Shown: piece by piece, positions 49,159-58,403 of the stretch
Position numbering within the stretch: the first letter of the stretch is position 1
Layout: each line of letters starts with the position of its first letter
Assembly (NCBI RefSeq): GCF_024198255.1
Contig: NZ_JAJVKW010000005.1
Location: 372,001-436,000 of the forward strand
Direction of reading: 5' to 3'
Source of the DNA: Myxococcus guangdongensis
GTDB taxonomy: Bacteria; Myxococcota; Myxococcia; Myxococcales; Myxococcaceae
Length of the DNA stretch: 64,000 nt
Notes under the pieces: generated by a model
Seen by the model: only the letters and a program-made list of their open reading frames with translations
Databases searched by the model: none
Told to the model about the DNA's origin: nothing
Made by a program: the position numbers and the translations under genes

Positions 49159-49170
49159 GAGGCGCCTGTC

Positions 49171-51111
49171 ATGGACGTGAAGCTCCAGGAGAAGCTCGAC
49201 GCCCTCCCCACCGAGCCCGGCGTGTACCTGATGAAGGACCGCCGCGGGCAGATCATCTACGTGGGCAAGGCCATCAACCTGCGCAGCCGCGTGCGCTCGT
49301 ACTTCACGCGCACGGGGGACACGCGCGTCTTCGTGTCGCTGCTGGACGAGCTGCTCGGCGACCTGGAGACGGTGCTCGTCCACAACGAGAAGGAGGCGCT
49401 GCTCCTCGAGAACGAGCTCATCAAGAAGCACCGCCCGCGCTTCAACGTCCTGCTCAAGGACGACAAGCAGTTCATCTCGCTGCGCCTGGACCGCACCCAC
49501 GCGTATCCGCGCCTGGAGGTCGTCCGCAAGTACGAGCGCGACGGCGCGCGCTACTTCGGCCCGTACTCCAGCGCCGGCGCCATCCGAGAGACGCTGCGCA
49601 TCATCAACCGCTACTTCCGGCTGCGCACCTGCACGGACCACGTGCTGGCCAACCGCAAGCGGCCCTGTCTGTTGTTCCAGATCGGCCGCTGCCCCGCCCC
49701 CTGCGTCCACCCCGTCCCCGAGGACGACTACCGTCGCAGCGTGGACGAAGTCGTGATGTTCCTGGAGGGCAAGGCGAGCGAGTTGGTGGAGGGGCTGCGG
49801 CTGCGGATGAAGCGCGCGGCGCAGGAGCTGAAGTTCGAGGAGGCCGCGCGGGTGCGCGACCAACTGCTCGCCATCGAACGAAGCCTGGAGCGTCAGAAGG
49901 TCGCCACCACGGACTTCAAGGACCAGGACGTGTTCGCCCTCTACCGGGAGGGGGACCGCATCCTGTTCTACGTCCTCTGGGTCCGGCAGGGCCGCCTCAA
50001 CGGCGGACAGGCGTTTCCCTTCGGCAGCCAGGAGTTCCCCAACGAGGAGCTGCTCGCCTCGTTCGTGAACCTCTACTACGACCACGGCAGCTTCGTGCCG
50101 GAGGAGGTGCTGCTGCCGCTGGAGCCCGAGGACGGCCATGCCGGGCTGGAGGGCCTGCTGACCGAGCGGAAGGGCGAGCGCGTGCGCGTCCTGGTCCCCA
50201 AGCGAGGGGAGAAGCACGAGCTGGTCAAGATGGCGGAGAAGAACGCGGAGCAGGCCTTCATCGAGCGGAGGCGCACCAAGGACGAGACCGACCAGGTGCT
50301 CTCCCGCCTCCAGCAGCGGCTGGGGCTGCGCAACTTCCCGCGCCGCATGGAGTGCTTCGACATCTCCCACTTCCAGGGCTCCGCCATCGTCGCCTCGCAG
50401 GTGGCCGTGACGGATGGCGAGGCCGACAAGTCCCGCTACCGGAAGTACAAGATCAAGACCCTGGACAAGCAGGACGACTTCGCCAGCATGTACGAGGTCG
50501 TCACGCGCCGGCTCAAGCGCGGCCAGGAGGACGGCGACCTGCCGGACCTGCTCGTCATCGACGGTGGCAAGGGCCAGCTCGCCAGCGCGCACGCGGCCAT
50601 GAAGGATCTGGGCGTGGACACGGTGGACGTGGTGGGCCTGGCCAAGAGCCGCGATTTGGAGGTCTTCGACCGGGACGCGGAGAGCGCTCGCAGCCCCGAG
50701 CGGGTGTTCGTCGTGGGGCGAAAGGACCCCATCGTCCTGGCGCAGAACTCGGCGGAGATGTTCATGCTGACGCGCATGCGGGACGAGGCGCACCGCTTCG
50801 CCATCACCTTCCAGAAACAGGTGCTGCGAAAGAGCCGGGTGCGCTCCGCGCTGGAGGACATCCCGGGGGTGGGGGAGGTGCGGCGCAAGACGCTCCTGAA
50901 GCACTTCGGCTCGCTCAAGCGCGTGGGCGAGGCGAGCATCGAGGAGCTGGCGGAAGTCGTCGGTCCGGCGGTGGCGGAGCGGGTCCATGCGGGGCTTCAT
51001 GGACACCCCGACGAAGAGGCAGAGGACCCCGTCCGGGAGGCTTCCCTGGATGACGCCACCGAACCCTCCCACGAAAAAACACGGGGAGGGTCGCCACCCG
51101 GTGCGGCGTGA
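49171..51111 (+). CDS. uvrC: UvrC, excinuclease ABC subunit C
   Basis: The 646-residue dual nuclease makes both incisions around a lesion. The N-terminal GIY-YIG domain includes PGVYLM and YVGKA. A UVR domain (about 203-238) pairs with UvrB. The C-terminal endonuclease has Asp in [10 protein letters not shown] (about 394), Asp in VIDGGKGQ (about 463) and His in DEAHRF (about 538). A tandem helix-hairpin-helix (about 550-605) binds DNA. A 35-residue Asp/Glu-rich tail follows, longer than usual. GGAGG precedes the ATG. Operon with uvrB. Confidence 0.97.
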   Translation: MDVKLQEKLDALPTEPGVYLMKDRRGQIIYVGKAINLRSRVRSYFTRTGDTRVFVSLLDELLGDLETVLVHNEKEALLLENELIKKHRPRFNVLLKDDKQFISLRLDRTHAYPRLEVVRKYERDGARYFGPYSSAGAIRETLRIINRYFRLRTCTDHVLANRKRPCLLFQIGRCPAPCVHPVPEDDYRRSVDEVVMFLEGKASELVEGLRLRMKRAAQELKFEEAARVRDQLLAIERSLERQKVATTDFKDQDVFALYREGDRILFYVLWVRQGRLNGGQAFPFGSQEFPNEELLASFVNLYYDHGSFVPEEVLLPLEPEDGHAGLEGLLTERKGERVRVLVPKRGEKHELVKMAEKNAEQAFIERRRTKDETDQVLSRLQQRLGLRNFPRRMECFDISHFQGSAIVASQVAVTDGEADKSRYRKYKIKTLDKQDDFASMYEVVTRRLKRGQEDGDLPDLLVIDGGKGQLASAHAAMKDLGVDTVDVVGLAKSRDLEVFDRDAESARSPERVFVVGRKDPIVLAQNSAEMFMLTRMRDEAHRFAITFQKQVLRKSRVRSALEDIPGVGEVRRKTLLKHFGSLKRVGEASIEELAEVVGPAVAERVHAGLHGHPDEEAEDPVREASLDDATEPSHEKTRGGSPPGAA

Positions 51112-51175
51112 TTAATTTCCGCTGCAGACTGCGGGGGGAAGCGCGCTGGAACCGCGACGTTCCTGGGGTTTTTAA

Positions 51176-51205
51176 TTGCGACTGGGCTCCGCGCTGATTT
51201 ATAGC
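51176..51205 (+). promoter_or_regulatory. Candidate promoter for the DUF507 gene
   Basis: TTGCGA (51176-51181), 17 bp, then TTATAG (51199-51204; the overlapping TATAGC would give 18 bp). It sits in the AT-rich stretch 45 nt before the DUF507 ATG. Upstream, GGAAC/GTTCC arms followed by five T (51148-51173) may be a weak uvrC terminator. Confidence 0.4.
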
Positions 51206-51248
51206 GGTTGACGATTCGAGCACCTCACAAAGAGGGCGAGGGACCGAC

Positions 51249-51767
51249 ATGAGGCTGTATCCGAAGGTGATCCCGATCATTTCGCGAGAGACGATTCAAC
51301 GGCTCATGCAGGATGGGGACATCGAGGTGGAGCCGATGCGCGTGGCGGACGCCGAGATGGACCTTTCGGCCATCATGCGTGAGTACCTCGCGAACGAAGA
51401 GCGTGTGAACCAGGCAACGCGCGAGGCGCTGGAGCGTCGTGGATACGACCCCTCCAAGTTCAACCAGGTCAAGCGCGAGATGGCCGACGTCCGCGGCTTC
51501 AAGATGGGCGACGAGGGCATCGAGTACGTCATCAACCAGATGATCGAGTTCCTGCTCATCAGCCGGAACGTCGAGGAGGTCTTCTCGGCGGATAACTCGC
51601 TGCGTCAGAAGATCCACGTGGTGATGAAGAAGCACCTGGACGTGGATGAGGACATCGACAAGGAGGCGCGCTCCCGCCTGAAGCACCTGCAGGAGGGAAC
51701 GAGCAGCTTCGAGATCGAGTACAACAAGACGGTGGAGCAGATCCGCCGCGCTCGGGGTCTCATCTAG
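51249..51767 (+). CDS. DUF507 family protein
   Basis: The 172-residue, charged, mostly helical protein (MRLYPKVIPIISRETIQRL...) matches the DUF507 family found in deltaproteobacteria and some other phyla. No catalytic motif is visible. GAGGG sits upstream of the ATG. Function of the family is not established to my knowledge. It precedes the exported protein gene at 51838 by 70 bp. Confidence 0.8.
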   Translation: MRLYPKVIPIISRETIQRLMQDGDIEVEPMRVADAEMDLSAIMREYLANEERVNQATREALERRGYDPSKFNQVKREMADVRGFKMGDEGIEYVINQMIEFLLISRNVEEVFSADNSLRQKIHVVMKKHLDVDEDIDKEARSRLKHLQEGTSSFEIEYNKTVEQIRRARGLI

Positions 51768-51837
51768 TCTTATTGGAGAGAGGGGACTGTCGTTCCCCGC
51801 TCCGCTGCCTACCTTGTTGCACAAGGAGGCAGCGTCG

Positions 51838-53202
51838 ATGGCGGGACCTCTCACCACGCTTCTTTTGTCCGGAGTACTGGCCGCCGGGCCAGGCGGGTTC
51901 ACGTTCGAGGGCCGGGAGGCCAGCGCGGGGACCGAGCGACCGGACGGCTTCTTCATCCAAGGCCCCTTGCCCTTCACGGACCTGGCCGAATCCGGCACGG
52001 GGAGCGCCGAGCTCACCGTGGAGGACCGGGTGGACTTGGCGCAGGCCACGTACGGCGACAAGGCGAGCTTCCAGGCGTCGTTCCGGCTGGGGAACACGGA
52101 GTACCGGGTGGAGCTCGCCCAGGCGGGTTTCCCGCCCGCCCAGGCCCGTTCCCAGGCCTCGGCTGCCTTGCCCCCGCCTCCCCGCCACACGGTGGGCGGC
52201 GGCGTGCTCCTGAACGTGCCCATCTACGGGGACAGCGGGCTGGGGTGGTCGGCCATGACCCGCTCGCACGCGGCGGTGGCCGTGTGGGGCGTGGGGAGCG
52301 TGTGGCGTGACGGCCGGCTGCTGACGGACACGGCGCTCATCCACGTGGCGGCGTTGGACGCGGGGGCCTTCGCGGACGACTCGACGCACCGGATGCTGCG
52401 TCAGGCGCGGGCGGGGGACACGGAGCTGGTGGTGCTCGCTTACAACCTGCCGACGGACGTCGAGCGTCGGGGCTTCGTCCAGTTCGTGTTCGAGGACGTG
52501 GCCATCGAGGTGGCCGGGGTTCCGGTGCGCTCGGTGGCGGTGGTGGAGAACACGGGGGGCCTGACGGTGGACCCGTCGCGGCTGACGCCGGTGCCGGCGA
52601 ACGTCGCGCCCGGTCTGCCGCCCATCCTCCCGCAGCCGACGGCCACGGGGGGCAGCGGGCTGGCGACGGGGACGGCTGGCGTCACGACGACGCCCGAGTC
52701 GCCCGAGGTGATCAGCGGGACCTTCCCCACGACGGTGGTGGCGGATCCGCCGGTGAACAGCTCGGGGGCGACGTTGGGGACGCCGACGACGAGCCCGACG
52801 CTCGCGTCCGAGGGAGTGCTGACGACGGGCGCGGCGCCGGCGGGGACGGCCCCTGGGTTCTTCGGCTCGTCGGGGACGACGTCGAGTCTGGCGACCACGG
52901 GGTCGTTCTCGGTGCCGGTGCCCTCCGTGTCGGCGCCGAACTTCGATGCGTTCCTGGGGACGTCGCAAGTCAGCCCGGGCATCCTCTCCACGGCGCCGCC
53001 GCTCAACGCCGCGCCGGGCTCGCCTCCGTCGGGGTTGCTCGGAACACCCACGCCGCTCAACGCCACGCCCGCGCCGCCGCTCTTCGGGACACCCACTCCG
53101 CTGAACGCGGGGGCCGCCACGTCGCTGCCCGCGGCGCCAGCTCCGGCCAATGCGGCGCCTGCCACGACGGCGCCAGCAGGGAGCGCGGCTCCGGCGAATT
53201 GA
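51838..53202 (+). CDS. Exported Pro/Thr/Ser-rich protein of unknown function
   Basis: This is a 454-residue protein with signal peptide (MAGPLTTLLLSGVLAAGPGG). Residues 20-250 form a beta-rich domain without a recognised family. From residue 250 it is a low-complexity Gly/Thr/Pro/Ser tail with short repeats such as GTPTPLNA. AAGGAGG (51823-51829) gives the ATG at 51838 an 8-nt spacing. The 3' end, from 53188, is the beginning of the 132-bp repeat that continues beyond the stop. It may be an envelope or developmental coat protein, but that is a guess. Confidence 0.65.
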   Translation: MAGPLTTLLLSGVLAAGPGGFTFEGREASAGTERPDGFFIQGPLPFTDLAESGTGSAELTVEDRVDLAQATYGDKASFQASFRLGNTEYRVELAQAGFPPAQARSQASAALPPPPRHTVGGGVLLNVPIYGDSGLGWSAMTRSHAAVAVWGVGSVWRDGRLLTDTALIHVAALDAGAFADDSTHRMLRQARAGDTELVVLAYNLPTDVERRGFVQFVFEDVAIEVAGVPVRSVAVVENTGGLTVDPSRLTPVPANVAPGLPPILPQPTATGGSGLATGTAGVTTTPESPEVISGTFPTTVVADPPVNSSGATLGTPTTSPTLASEGVLTTGAAPAGTAPGFFGSSGTTSSLATTGSFSVPVPSVSAPNFDAFLGTSQVSPGILSTAPPLNAAPGSPPSGLLGTPTPLNATPAPPLFGTPTPLNAGAATSLPAAPAPANAAPATTAPAGSAAPAN

Positions 53203-53450
53203 GACGGGGTTTGGCGCCGATGTGACAGCGCGGCAACCGCGAGCGGTCATCGCTCGCGCTCCCGCTGAGAGCACGCGACGCTGGCCAGCGCATCCGCCTC
53301 GCGGGCAGGAGGATGCGAGGCTCCGGCGCATTGATGTGGGGACGCGTCGACGTGACAGGGTGGACCGCGAGCGCTCATCGCTCGCGCGCCCGCTGCGAGA
53401 GCGCGGTGTTGGCTAACTCATCCGTCGCGTGGGCAAGAGGACGCTCGGCG
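53188..53450 (+). repeat. 132-bp direct repeat, two copies, with a conserved hairpin
   Basis: Copy one begins at 53188 inside the last codons of the exported-protein gene (GCTCCGGCGAATTGA), copy two at 53320 (GCTCCGGCGCATTGA); a third partial copy may start near 53444. Identity is about 75-80% by eye with small indels. Both copies keep the hairpin CGCGAGCG-N5-CGCTCGCG (53238-53258 and 53366-53386). This accounts for most of the 320-bp gap before the gene at 53523; the rest shows no feature. Confidence 0.7.
53238..53258 (+). terminator. Conserved 8-bp hairpin, first copy
   Basis: CGCGAGCG-GTCAT-CGCTCGCG, 35 nt past the stop of the exported-protein gene; the second copy at 53366-53386 differs only in the loop. 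No T run, so it may be a terminator, an RNA end or a protein site. Confidence 0.4.
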
Positions 53451-53522
53451 TCGACGCGATGTCGCGGAGTCCGTTCCGTGGCACCCACGGTTCCCGCATC
53501 AACGCGCCGTGGTGTCTTGCGG

Positions 53523-53885
53523 TCAGCGGACCCGTGAGGGCGCGGCCTGGGAGGCCATCGCTGCCGCCTGGGCCAATCGCTTGCGAATCTGGACGACGAC
53601 GTCGTGGAGTTCGTCGAGTCGCTCGAGCACGCGGAGGTCGTCCCCGGCGTTGATGAGATTGACCGGGGACAACGTCGCCCCGCGCAGTGTGCCCAACACG
53701 TCGTGGAAGTGCGCCTCCACGTCACCGAGCGCATCCAGCCCCTCCCTCAAGTCGTCCTCGAGCAGGTCGACGAGCACCGCCGCGTCGGTGCGAGCGGGGA
53801 GCGCGCGGGCGAGGCGCTCGGTGGCCACTCGGACCGGGTCGGCCTGGCGCGAGAGCACGGGGGCGGCGAGGGCGAGAGGGGGCAT
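53523..53885 (-). CDS. Small unknown protein, possibly leaderless mRNA
   Basis: The 120-residue helical protein (MPPLALAAPVLSRQ...) has no recognised domain. Codon bias is typical of the region, so it is likely real. An in-frame GTG at 53912 is upstream, but it lies inside the putative promoter, so I chose the ATG at 53885. No ribosome-binding site is visible. Function unknown. Confidence 0.55.
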   Translation of the reverse strand: MPPLALAAPVLSRQADPVRVATERLARALPARTDAAVLVDLLEDDLREGLDALGDVEAHFHDVLGTLRGATLSPVNLINAGDDLRVLERLDELHDVVVQIRKRLAQAAAMASQAAPSRVR

Positions 53886-53892
53886 GGGCTCG

Positions 53893-53920
53893 ACGCTACA
53901 GGCCCGTAGCACCCCGTCAA
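53893..53920 (-). promoter_or_regulatory. Candidate promoter very close to an ATG
   Basis: On the minus strand TTGACG (53920-53915), 16 bp, TAGCGT (53898-53893), then 7 nt to the ATG at 53885. Transcription would start at or just before the start codon. Confidence 0.4.
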
Positions 53921-53955
53921 TTTTCCCACCCCGTGCCGCCTCGGCTCCCCCTGCG

Positions 53956-54849
53956 TCACTTCGCCGCGAACGCCTCGCGATGTGCCGACAGGAACTGTTG
54001 GATGCTGACCGGCGCTTGTCCGGTGAGGTCCGTGATGGCGGAGCTCACTCCGCTCATGCGGCCCTGCGCCACCGCCGTGTCGAACGACGCGTAGGCCTCC
54101 GCCAACGGTGCGGGCAACCCATGCGCCACCAGGCCCGCCGCGAGGCTCGCCGCGTCCACGGCGACGTACTCGACGGGGCGTCCGGACAATTCACGGGCGA
54201 ACCCCGCGAGCTCCGCCTGTGTCACCGCAGACGGCCCGGTGATTTCCAGCACACGCTGTCCCTCGTACGTCGAGGTGAGCGCCGCCACCGCCGTCCTGGC
54301 GCAGTCCTCACGCGTGACATACGCCGTGGCCCCTGTCCCCGTGGCCGTGACGAGCCGCCCCTGCGCGACGGCCTGGGGCAGGCTGTGCAAGAGCATCTCC
54401 ATGTAGACGTTGTTGCGCAGCACCGTGAAGCCCAGTCCGCTCGTCGCCAGCGCTTGCTCCGTGGCCCAGTGGTCCTTGGCGAGCGTGATGGGCGAGTCCG
54501 GCTCCGGCCGCGTCAGCGACGTGTAGACGACGTGCTTCACTCCCACGCGCCGCGCGGCCTCCACGGCGTGCCGATGCTGGGTGATTCGGCGGCCGGGGAC
54601 ATCGAGCGAGTCCGTGCTGACGAGCAACAGTCGCTCCGCGCCGGCGAACGCCGCGTCCAGCGTCGACGCGTCATCGAAGTCCGCCTTGCGCACCACGACG
54701 CCGCGCGCCGCCAGGTCCGCGAGCTTCGATGGCTCGCGCGTGGTGACGATGAGAGGCCCCTTCCTGGCTGCGAGGAGCAACTCCACGACGCGGCGGCCCA
54801 GATGGCCGGAGGCGCCGGTGACGAGCAGGGTGGGGGATGTGGCCGTCAT
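53956..54849 (-). CDS. SDR/NmrA-type NAD(P)-binding oxidoreductase (QorB-like)
   Basis: The 297-residue Rossmann protein has TGASGHLG (11-18) at the N-terminus, and lacks the YxxxK of classical SDRs, as in the NmrA/QorB (NAD(P)H:quinone oxidoreductase 2) group. The segment 'GVKHVVYTS' and 'RNNVYMEML' are typical of that group. GGAG lies 7 nt before the ATG at 54849. It is divergent from a LysR regulator 108 bp away, the usual arrangement for a regulator and its target. A quinone or related electrophile substrate is likely. Confidence 0.85.
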   Translation of the reverse strand: MTATSPTLLVTGASGHLGRRVVELLLAARKGPLIVTTREPSKLADLAARGVVVRKADFDDASTLDAAFAGAERLLLVSTDSLDVPGRRITQHRHAVEAARRVGVKHVVYTSLTRPEPDSPITLAKDHWATEQALATSGLGFTVLRNNVYMEMLLHSLPQAVAQGRLVTATGTGATAYVTREDCARTAVAALTSTYEGQRVLEITGPSAVTQAELAGFARELSGRPVEYVAVDAASLAAGLVAHGLPAPLAEAYASFDTAVAQGRMSGVSSAITDLTGQAPVSIQQFLSAHREAFAAK

Positions 54850-54939
54850 GTGAATCTCCAGAGCGAGGGAGCGACATTGGCTCCGGCTCATGGGTAGCTC
54901 CGCGCGGCGCTCTGCACAATGCAGCCCCGTGGAGCATAC

Positions 54940-54957
54940 TGTTCCATTGGAGGAACA
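54940..54957 (+). promoter_or_regulatory. Palindrome over the ribosome-binding site of the LysR gene
   Basis: TGTTCC-ATTGGA-GGAACA (54940-54957) is a perfect 6-bp inverted repeat ending at the base before the ATG, and contains the GGAGG at 54949-54953. It may be the LysR operator or an RNA hairpin hiding the ribosome-binding site. Confidence 0.5.
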
Positions 54958-55851
54958 ATGGACCTGAACCAGCTCACCCTCTTCGTCGCCGTCGCCGAGG
55001 GCGCCAGCTTCTCCAGCGCGGCGAAGAAGCTCGGCCTGCCCAAGTCGTCGGTGAGTCGGGGCATCGCCCGCCTGGAGTCCTCGTTGGGCGTGCAGCTCAT
55101 CCACCGCACCACGCGCCGGGTGTCGCTCAGCACCGCGGGACAGGCGCTCTACGAGCGGGTGTCACCGATGCTGCTCGCGCTGCGCAAGTCCGTGGGGGAG
55201 CTGCCGGAGCTGGAGGAGGAGCCGTCGGGCGTGCTGCGACTGACGTCGGTGGTGGACTGGGGGACCACGGTGCTCGCGGAGGTCATCACCCGCTTCGTGG
55301 CGCGCTACCCCGCGGTGAAGGTGGACCTGCACCTGGACAACCGCGTCGTGGACCTGGTGGCGGAGGGCTTCGATGCCGCCCTGCGCCTCGCCATCGCGCC
55401 ACTGAAGGACTCATCGCTGCGCGCCCGCCGCCTCGGGGTGCTCTCGCTGCGGCTCTATGCCTCGCCGGCGTATCTGGCGCGCCGGGGCACGCCTCGCCAT
55501 CCTCGCGAGCTGTCCAGTCACACCTGGGTGTCGTTCCGCTCCCCCAAGCCCTTCCGACTTGTCGGGCCCGGCGAGACACTCCTCATGCCGCAGGATGGCG
55601 CCATCGTCTGCGACGACATGTTCTTCATGCGGGAGGCGCTTCGTCAGGGCGCGGGCGTCGGATTCCTGCCGACGATGCTCGCGGAGTCGGAGGTCGCGGA
55701 GGGACGCCTTGTCGCGCTGCTGCCCAAATGGAGCATGCCCGCGGGGAGCGTGTGGTTCGTCTCCACCGCGGAGCGCCACATGCCTCGCAAGGTCGCCGCC
55801 TTCCGCGACTTCCTCCTCGAGACGCTGAAGCAGCGCGCCTTCCCGATGTGA
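54958..55851 (+). CDS. LysR-family transcriptional regulator
   Basis: The 297-residue regulator has a winged HTH at 1-60 (LTLFVAVAEGASFSSAAKKLGLPKSSVSRGIARLE) and a type 2 periplasmic-binding-like effector domain at about 90-290. It sits divergently with the SDR at 53956-54849, so it probably controls that gene and itself in response to a small inducer. ATG at 54958 with GGAGG 4-8 nt upstream. Closest in style to the LysR regulators of quinone or aromatic-responsive oxidoreductases, but the inducer cannot be read. Confidence 0.9.
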   Translation: MDLNQLTLFVAVAEGASFSSAAKKLGLPKSSVSRGIARLESSLGVQLIHRTTRRVSLSTAGQALYERVSPMLLALRKSVGELPELEEEPSGVLRLTSVVDWGTTVLAEVITRFVARYPAVKVDLHLDNRVVDLVAEGFDAALRLAIAPLKDSSLRARRLGVLSLRLYASPAYLARRGTPRHPRELSSHTWVSFRSPKPFRLVGPGETLLMPQDGAIVCDDMFFMREALRQGAGVGFLPTMLAESEVAEGRLVALLPKWSMPAGSVWFVSTAERHMPRKVAAFRDFLLETLKQRAFPM

Positions 55852-55856
55852 GGCCG

Positions 55857-55879
55857 GGCGCGGGGACCTCCACCGCGCC
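55857..55879. terminator. Hairpin in the convergent LysR/cytochrome gap
   Basis: GGCGCGG (55857-55863) pairs with CCGCGCC (55873-55879) around a 9-nt loop, in the 42-bp gap between two convergent genes. It can serve both directions. Confidence 0.5.
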
Positions 55880-55893
55880 TTCGTGCGCTCACC

Positions 55894-57231
55894 TCAGAGC
55901 GAGCCGAGGAACTTCAACACCGCGGCGCGGTCGTCAACGGACAGACGTCGGAAGTCGTCGCGCGCCGTGAGCGCCTCGCCGCCGTGCCACAGCACCGCCT
56001 CTTCAATCGTCCGGGCGCGACCGTCATGCAGGAAGCCGGAGTAGGGCAGCACCGTGTGCGTCAGCCCCAGGCCCCACAGCGCCGCCGTGCGCCACTCCGT
56101 CCCGGTGGCCGCGCCATCCGGCCGGCCGTCCGCGAGCTCCGGCCCCATGTCGTGCAGCAACATGTCCGTGTACGGATGGATGCGCTGGAAGGCGAGCTCC
56201 TCATAGGCGGCCTCGCCCGTCTCCAGCGTCTCGCGGTGGCAGGACTCGCAGCCCATCGTGCGGAACAGCTTCTCGCCACGTTGGACGACGGGGTCCTCCA
56301 GCGCGGTGCGCGCGGGGACGCCGAGCGACTCGGAATAGAAGACGGCCGCCTGCAGGATGTCCGTGGTGATTTCGTGCGTCCCGTCCGGCTCCGGGAAGAG
56401 CGGGCTGCTGATGCCCATGTCGTTGAAGTACGCCTCCGCGGACTGCTGCAGCAGGTGCGGGCTGTTCGCCTTCCACCCGAAGCGCCCGGGCAGGAGCGTG
56501 CGCAGCGCCACGTCCCAGACCTCATTCAACCGACCGGAGATGCCGTCACCGTCCCGGTCATCCGGGTCCTCGAGCGCGCGCAGCGTCTCGATGGGAACCG
56601 CCTCCAGCAGCCCCAGTCCGAAGACGGGCGGCGGCAGCCGCAGCGACATCATCATGCGCTCCGGCAACGCGGTGCCATCCGACTTGACGATGTTCACGTT
56701 CGGCGAGCGCAGCGTGTACGGCGTGCCGTCCGGATACTGTCCGGGGCGCTCCACCCACGACAGCGTGAGCGAAGCGGGCGGCACCTCGCCATAGATGGCC
56801 TGGTCGCGCACCTGCAGCCCCAGGCCCGGGACTGGCACCGCGCCGTTCGGATGGTCGGGCACGCCTTCGGGCAGGCTCACGCGCACGAGGAGCTGGGTGC
56901 GCTGCGCGGTATGGCCCATCACCGGCATGCCGCGCCCGTTGCGCAGGTGACAGCCGTTGCAGGAGACGTTGTTGTACGTGGGCCCCAGCCCCGGGTTCAC
57001 TCGGGACGGCGCCGGAACGAAGATGGCCGCGAACGCCGCGTCGCCCGCACGGTGCAGCCGGTCGTACTCGGGTCGCAGGTTCGCGGCCGGCTGGGCGAAC
57101 GCCTGCGACGTGCGGTTGTCGACGGTGGTGGCCCCGCCCGCCCTCGGTGGCTCGAGGGGCACCCTCGGCGCCTCCTCTCCACAACCGGCGGACCACAGCA
57201 GCAGGGCTCCCAGCATCACCGCACGTCGCAT
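55894..57231 (-). CDS. Di-heme oxidoreductase-like c-type cytochrome lipoprotein (DHOR)
   Basis: The 445-residue exported lipoprotein has lipobox SAGC and two heme-c motifs, CNGCH (about 90-94) and CESCH (about 328-332). This fits the 'thiol oxidoreductase' or di-heme oxidoreductase family, often found beside imelysin genes. Residues in the middle include YNNVSCNGCH and GLGLLEAVP patterns typical of the group. I chose the ATG at 57231; a GTG three codons upstream is open. It is last in an operon after the porin and imelysin, with a 27-bp gap to the imelysin stop. Role in iron handling is inferred from the context. Confidence 0.8.
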   Translation of the reverse strand: MRRAVMLGALLLWSAGCGEEAPRVPLEPPRAGGATTVDNRTSQAFAQPAANLRPEYDRLHRAGDAAFAAIFVPAPSRVNPGLGPTYNNVSCNGCHLRNGRGMPVMGHTAQRTQLLVRVSLPEGVPDHPNGAVPVPGLGLQVRDQAIYGEVPPASLTLSWVERPGQYPDGTPYTLRSPNVNIVKSDGTALPERMMMSLRLPPPVFGLGLLEAVPIETLRALEDPDDRDGDGISGRLNEVWDVALRTLLPGRFGWKANSPHLLQQSAEAYFNDMGISSPLFPEPDGTHEITTDILQAAVFYSESLGVPARTALEDPVVQRGEKLFRTMGCESCHRETLETGEAAYEELAFQRIHPYTDMLLHDMGPELADGRPDGAATGTEWRTAALWGLGLTHTVLPYSGFLHDGRARTIEEAVLWHGGEALTARDDFRRLSVDDRAAVLKFLGSL

Positions 57232-57258
57232 GGCATTCACCTGGCCTGACTTCCTACA

Positions 57259-58362
57259 TCACTTGGACAGCAGGGGCAGGACCTCGCCCTGGAAGGTGTC
57301 GTGCAGGGTGCGGATGGCCTCCTGCGCGGCGACGATCTTGGGACGCTCCGTGTTGTCGTTGATGGACTCACGGAACGGCTCGCGGACGGCGGCCAGCGCG
57401 CTGATGGAGCCGGCGATCTGCTGGCGGATCTTCGCGTCGAGCGCGGTGTCCACGCCCACCACGTCCTGCAGCGACGTGCCCGTCTTCGCCTCTCCCTGCA
57501 GGTGGCCCAGGTACGCGTTCTCCACGCTGCGGATGTTGTTGGTGAAGTCCTCGAGCGAGTTGTACGCGAACTGGCTCTCCACCACGTCCGGGTCCTTGGT
57601 GTCGTAGGGCTCGGCGATCTTCCCGTTGGCGACCTCGTCGAGGATGGTGGTGATGCCGCCCACCATCTCCTGTGCGGCGGCCTCGACGGACGGGTACGCG
57701 CTGTTGCCCGACTGGCCCGCGGTGGCGAGCGTGTCACGGAACGGCGGGTTGCCGTCGTGCGCCTGCGCCCACGCGCCGTGCAGCAACTGGCCCACGGCCT
57801 TGAGCTCCGCGGACAGGGCCGTGACGTACTCGAGCTGGCGGGGCGTCAGCTGCGCCACCGTCTTCGTGCCACCGTCGCCGAAGATGAGGTACTCCAGCGT
57901 GTGGAAGCCCTTCTGCTCGTTCTTGAGGTTGCTCACGTACTGCTGGGTGAGGGCGTCGTTGTTGGCGAGCACCGCGTCCAGCTCGGTGTGGCTCACGGGC
58001 CAGCTGTCCAGCGCCGGGTCATAGCCGAAGCTGTCCACGGGACCGAAGAGGAAGCCCTCGCTCTGCTCCCAGGGGATGCGCGCCGCGCGCCACGCCGCCT
58101 TGGCCGCCGTCAGCTTGTCCGCCGAGGGCGCCGCCGCGAGCGCCGCACAGGCCGCGTCCAGCTCGGTCAGCCGCGTGGCCAGCCGCGCATAGGTCGGCAC
58201 CACGACCTTGTCCGCGAACGTGACGACGAGCTCGGTGGTGACCTTGGAGTCGCCATCGGCGGGGGGGCTGGAGTCATCGTCGCCGCAGGCGGTGACGAGC
58301 AGCGAGCCGGTGAGGAGCGCGGGCGCGAGCGCCAGACGCAGGGGCAGGGAGATACGCTTCAT
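57259..58362 (-). CDS. Imelysin-family lipoprotein
   Basis: The 367-residue exported protein has lipobox VTAC and the imelysin GxHxxE motif as GFHTLEYLIFG. Imelysins (IrpA, ICMP) are periplasmic or outer-membrane proteins tied to iron uptake, often controlled by Fur and next to DHOR genes. The body is helical. ATG at 58362 follows GAAAGG. It lies 41 bp downstream of the porin stop and 27 bp upstream of the DHOR gene, so one transcript is likely. Confidence 0.88.
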   Translation of the reverse strand: MKRISLPLRLALAPALLTGSLLVTACGDDDSSPPADGDSKVTTELVVTFADKVVVPTYARLATRLTELDAACAALAAAPSADKLTAAKAAWRAARIPWEQSEGFLFGPVDSFGYDPALDSWPVSHTELDAVLANNDALTQQYVSNLKNEQKGFHTLEYLIFGDGGTKTVAQLTPRQLEYVTALSAELKAVGQLLHGAWAQAHDGNPPFRDTLATAGQSGNSAYPSVEAAAQEMVGGITTILDEVANGKIAEPYDTKDPDVVESQFAYNSLEDFTNNIRSVENAYLGHLQGEAKTGTSLQDVVGVDTALDAKIRQQIAGSISALAAVREPFRESINDNTERPKIVAAQEAIRTLHDTFQGEVLPLLSK

Positions 58363-58403
58363 GACTGACCTTTCGTTGGGGGTTGGGGGACGCGTTGGCC
58401 GCG

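Noticed and set aside
51063..51090. Terminator inside the uvrC 3' end (ACCCTCC/GGAGGGT)
   Set aside because: The arms lie within codons of the uvrC tail and no T run follows; it may be chance in G/C-rich DNA.
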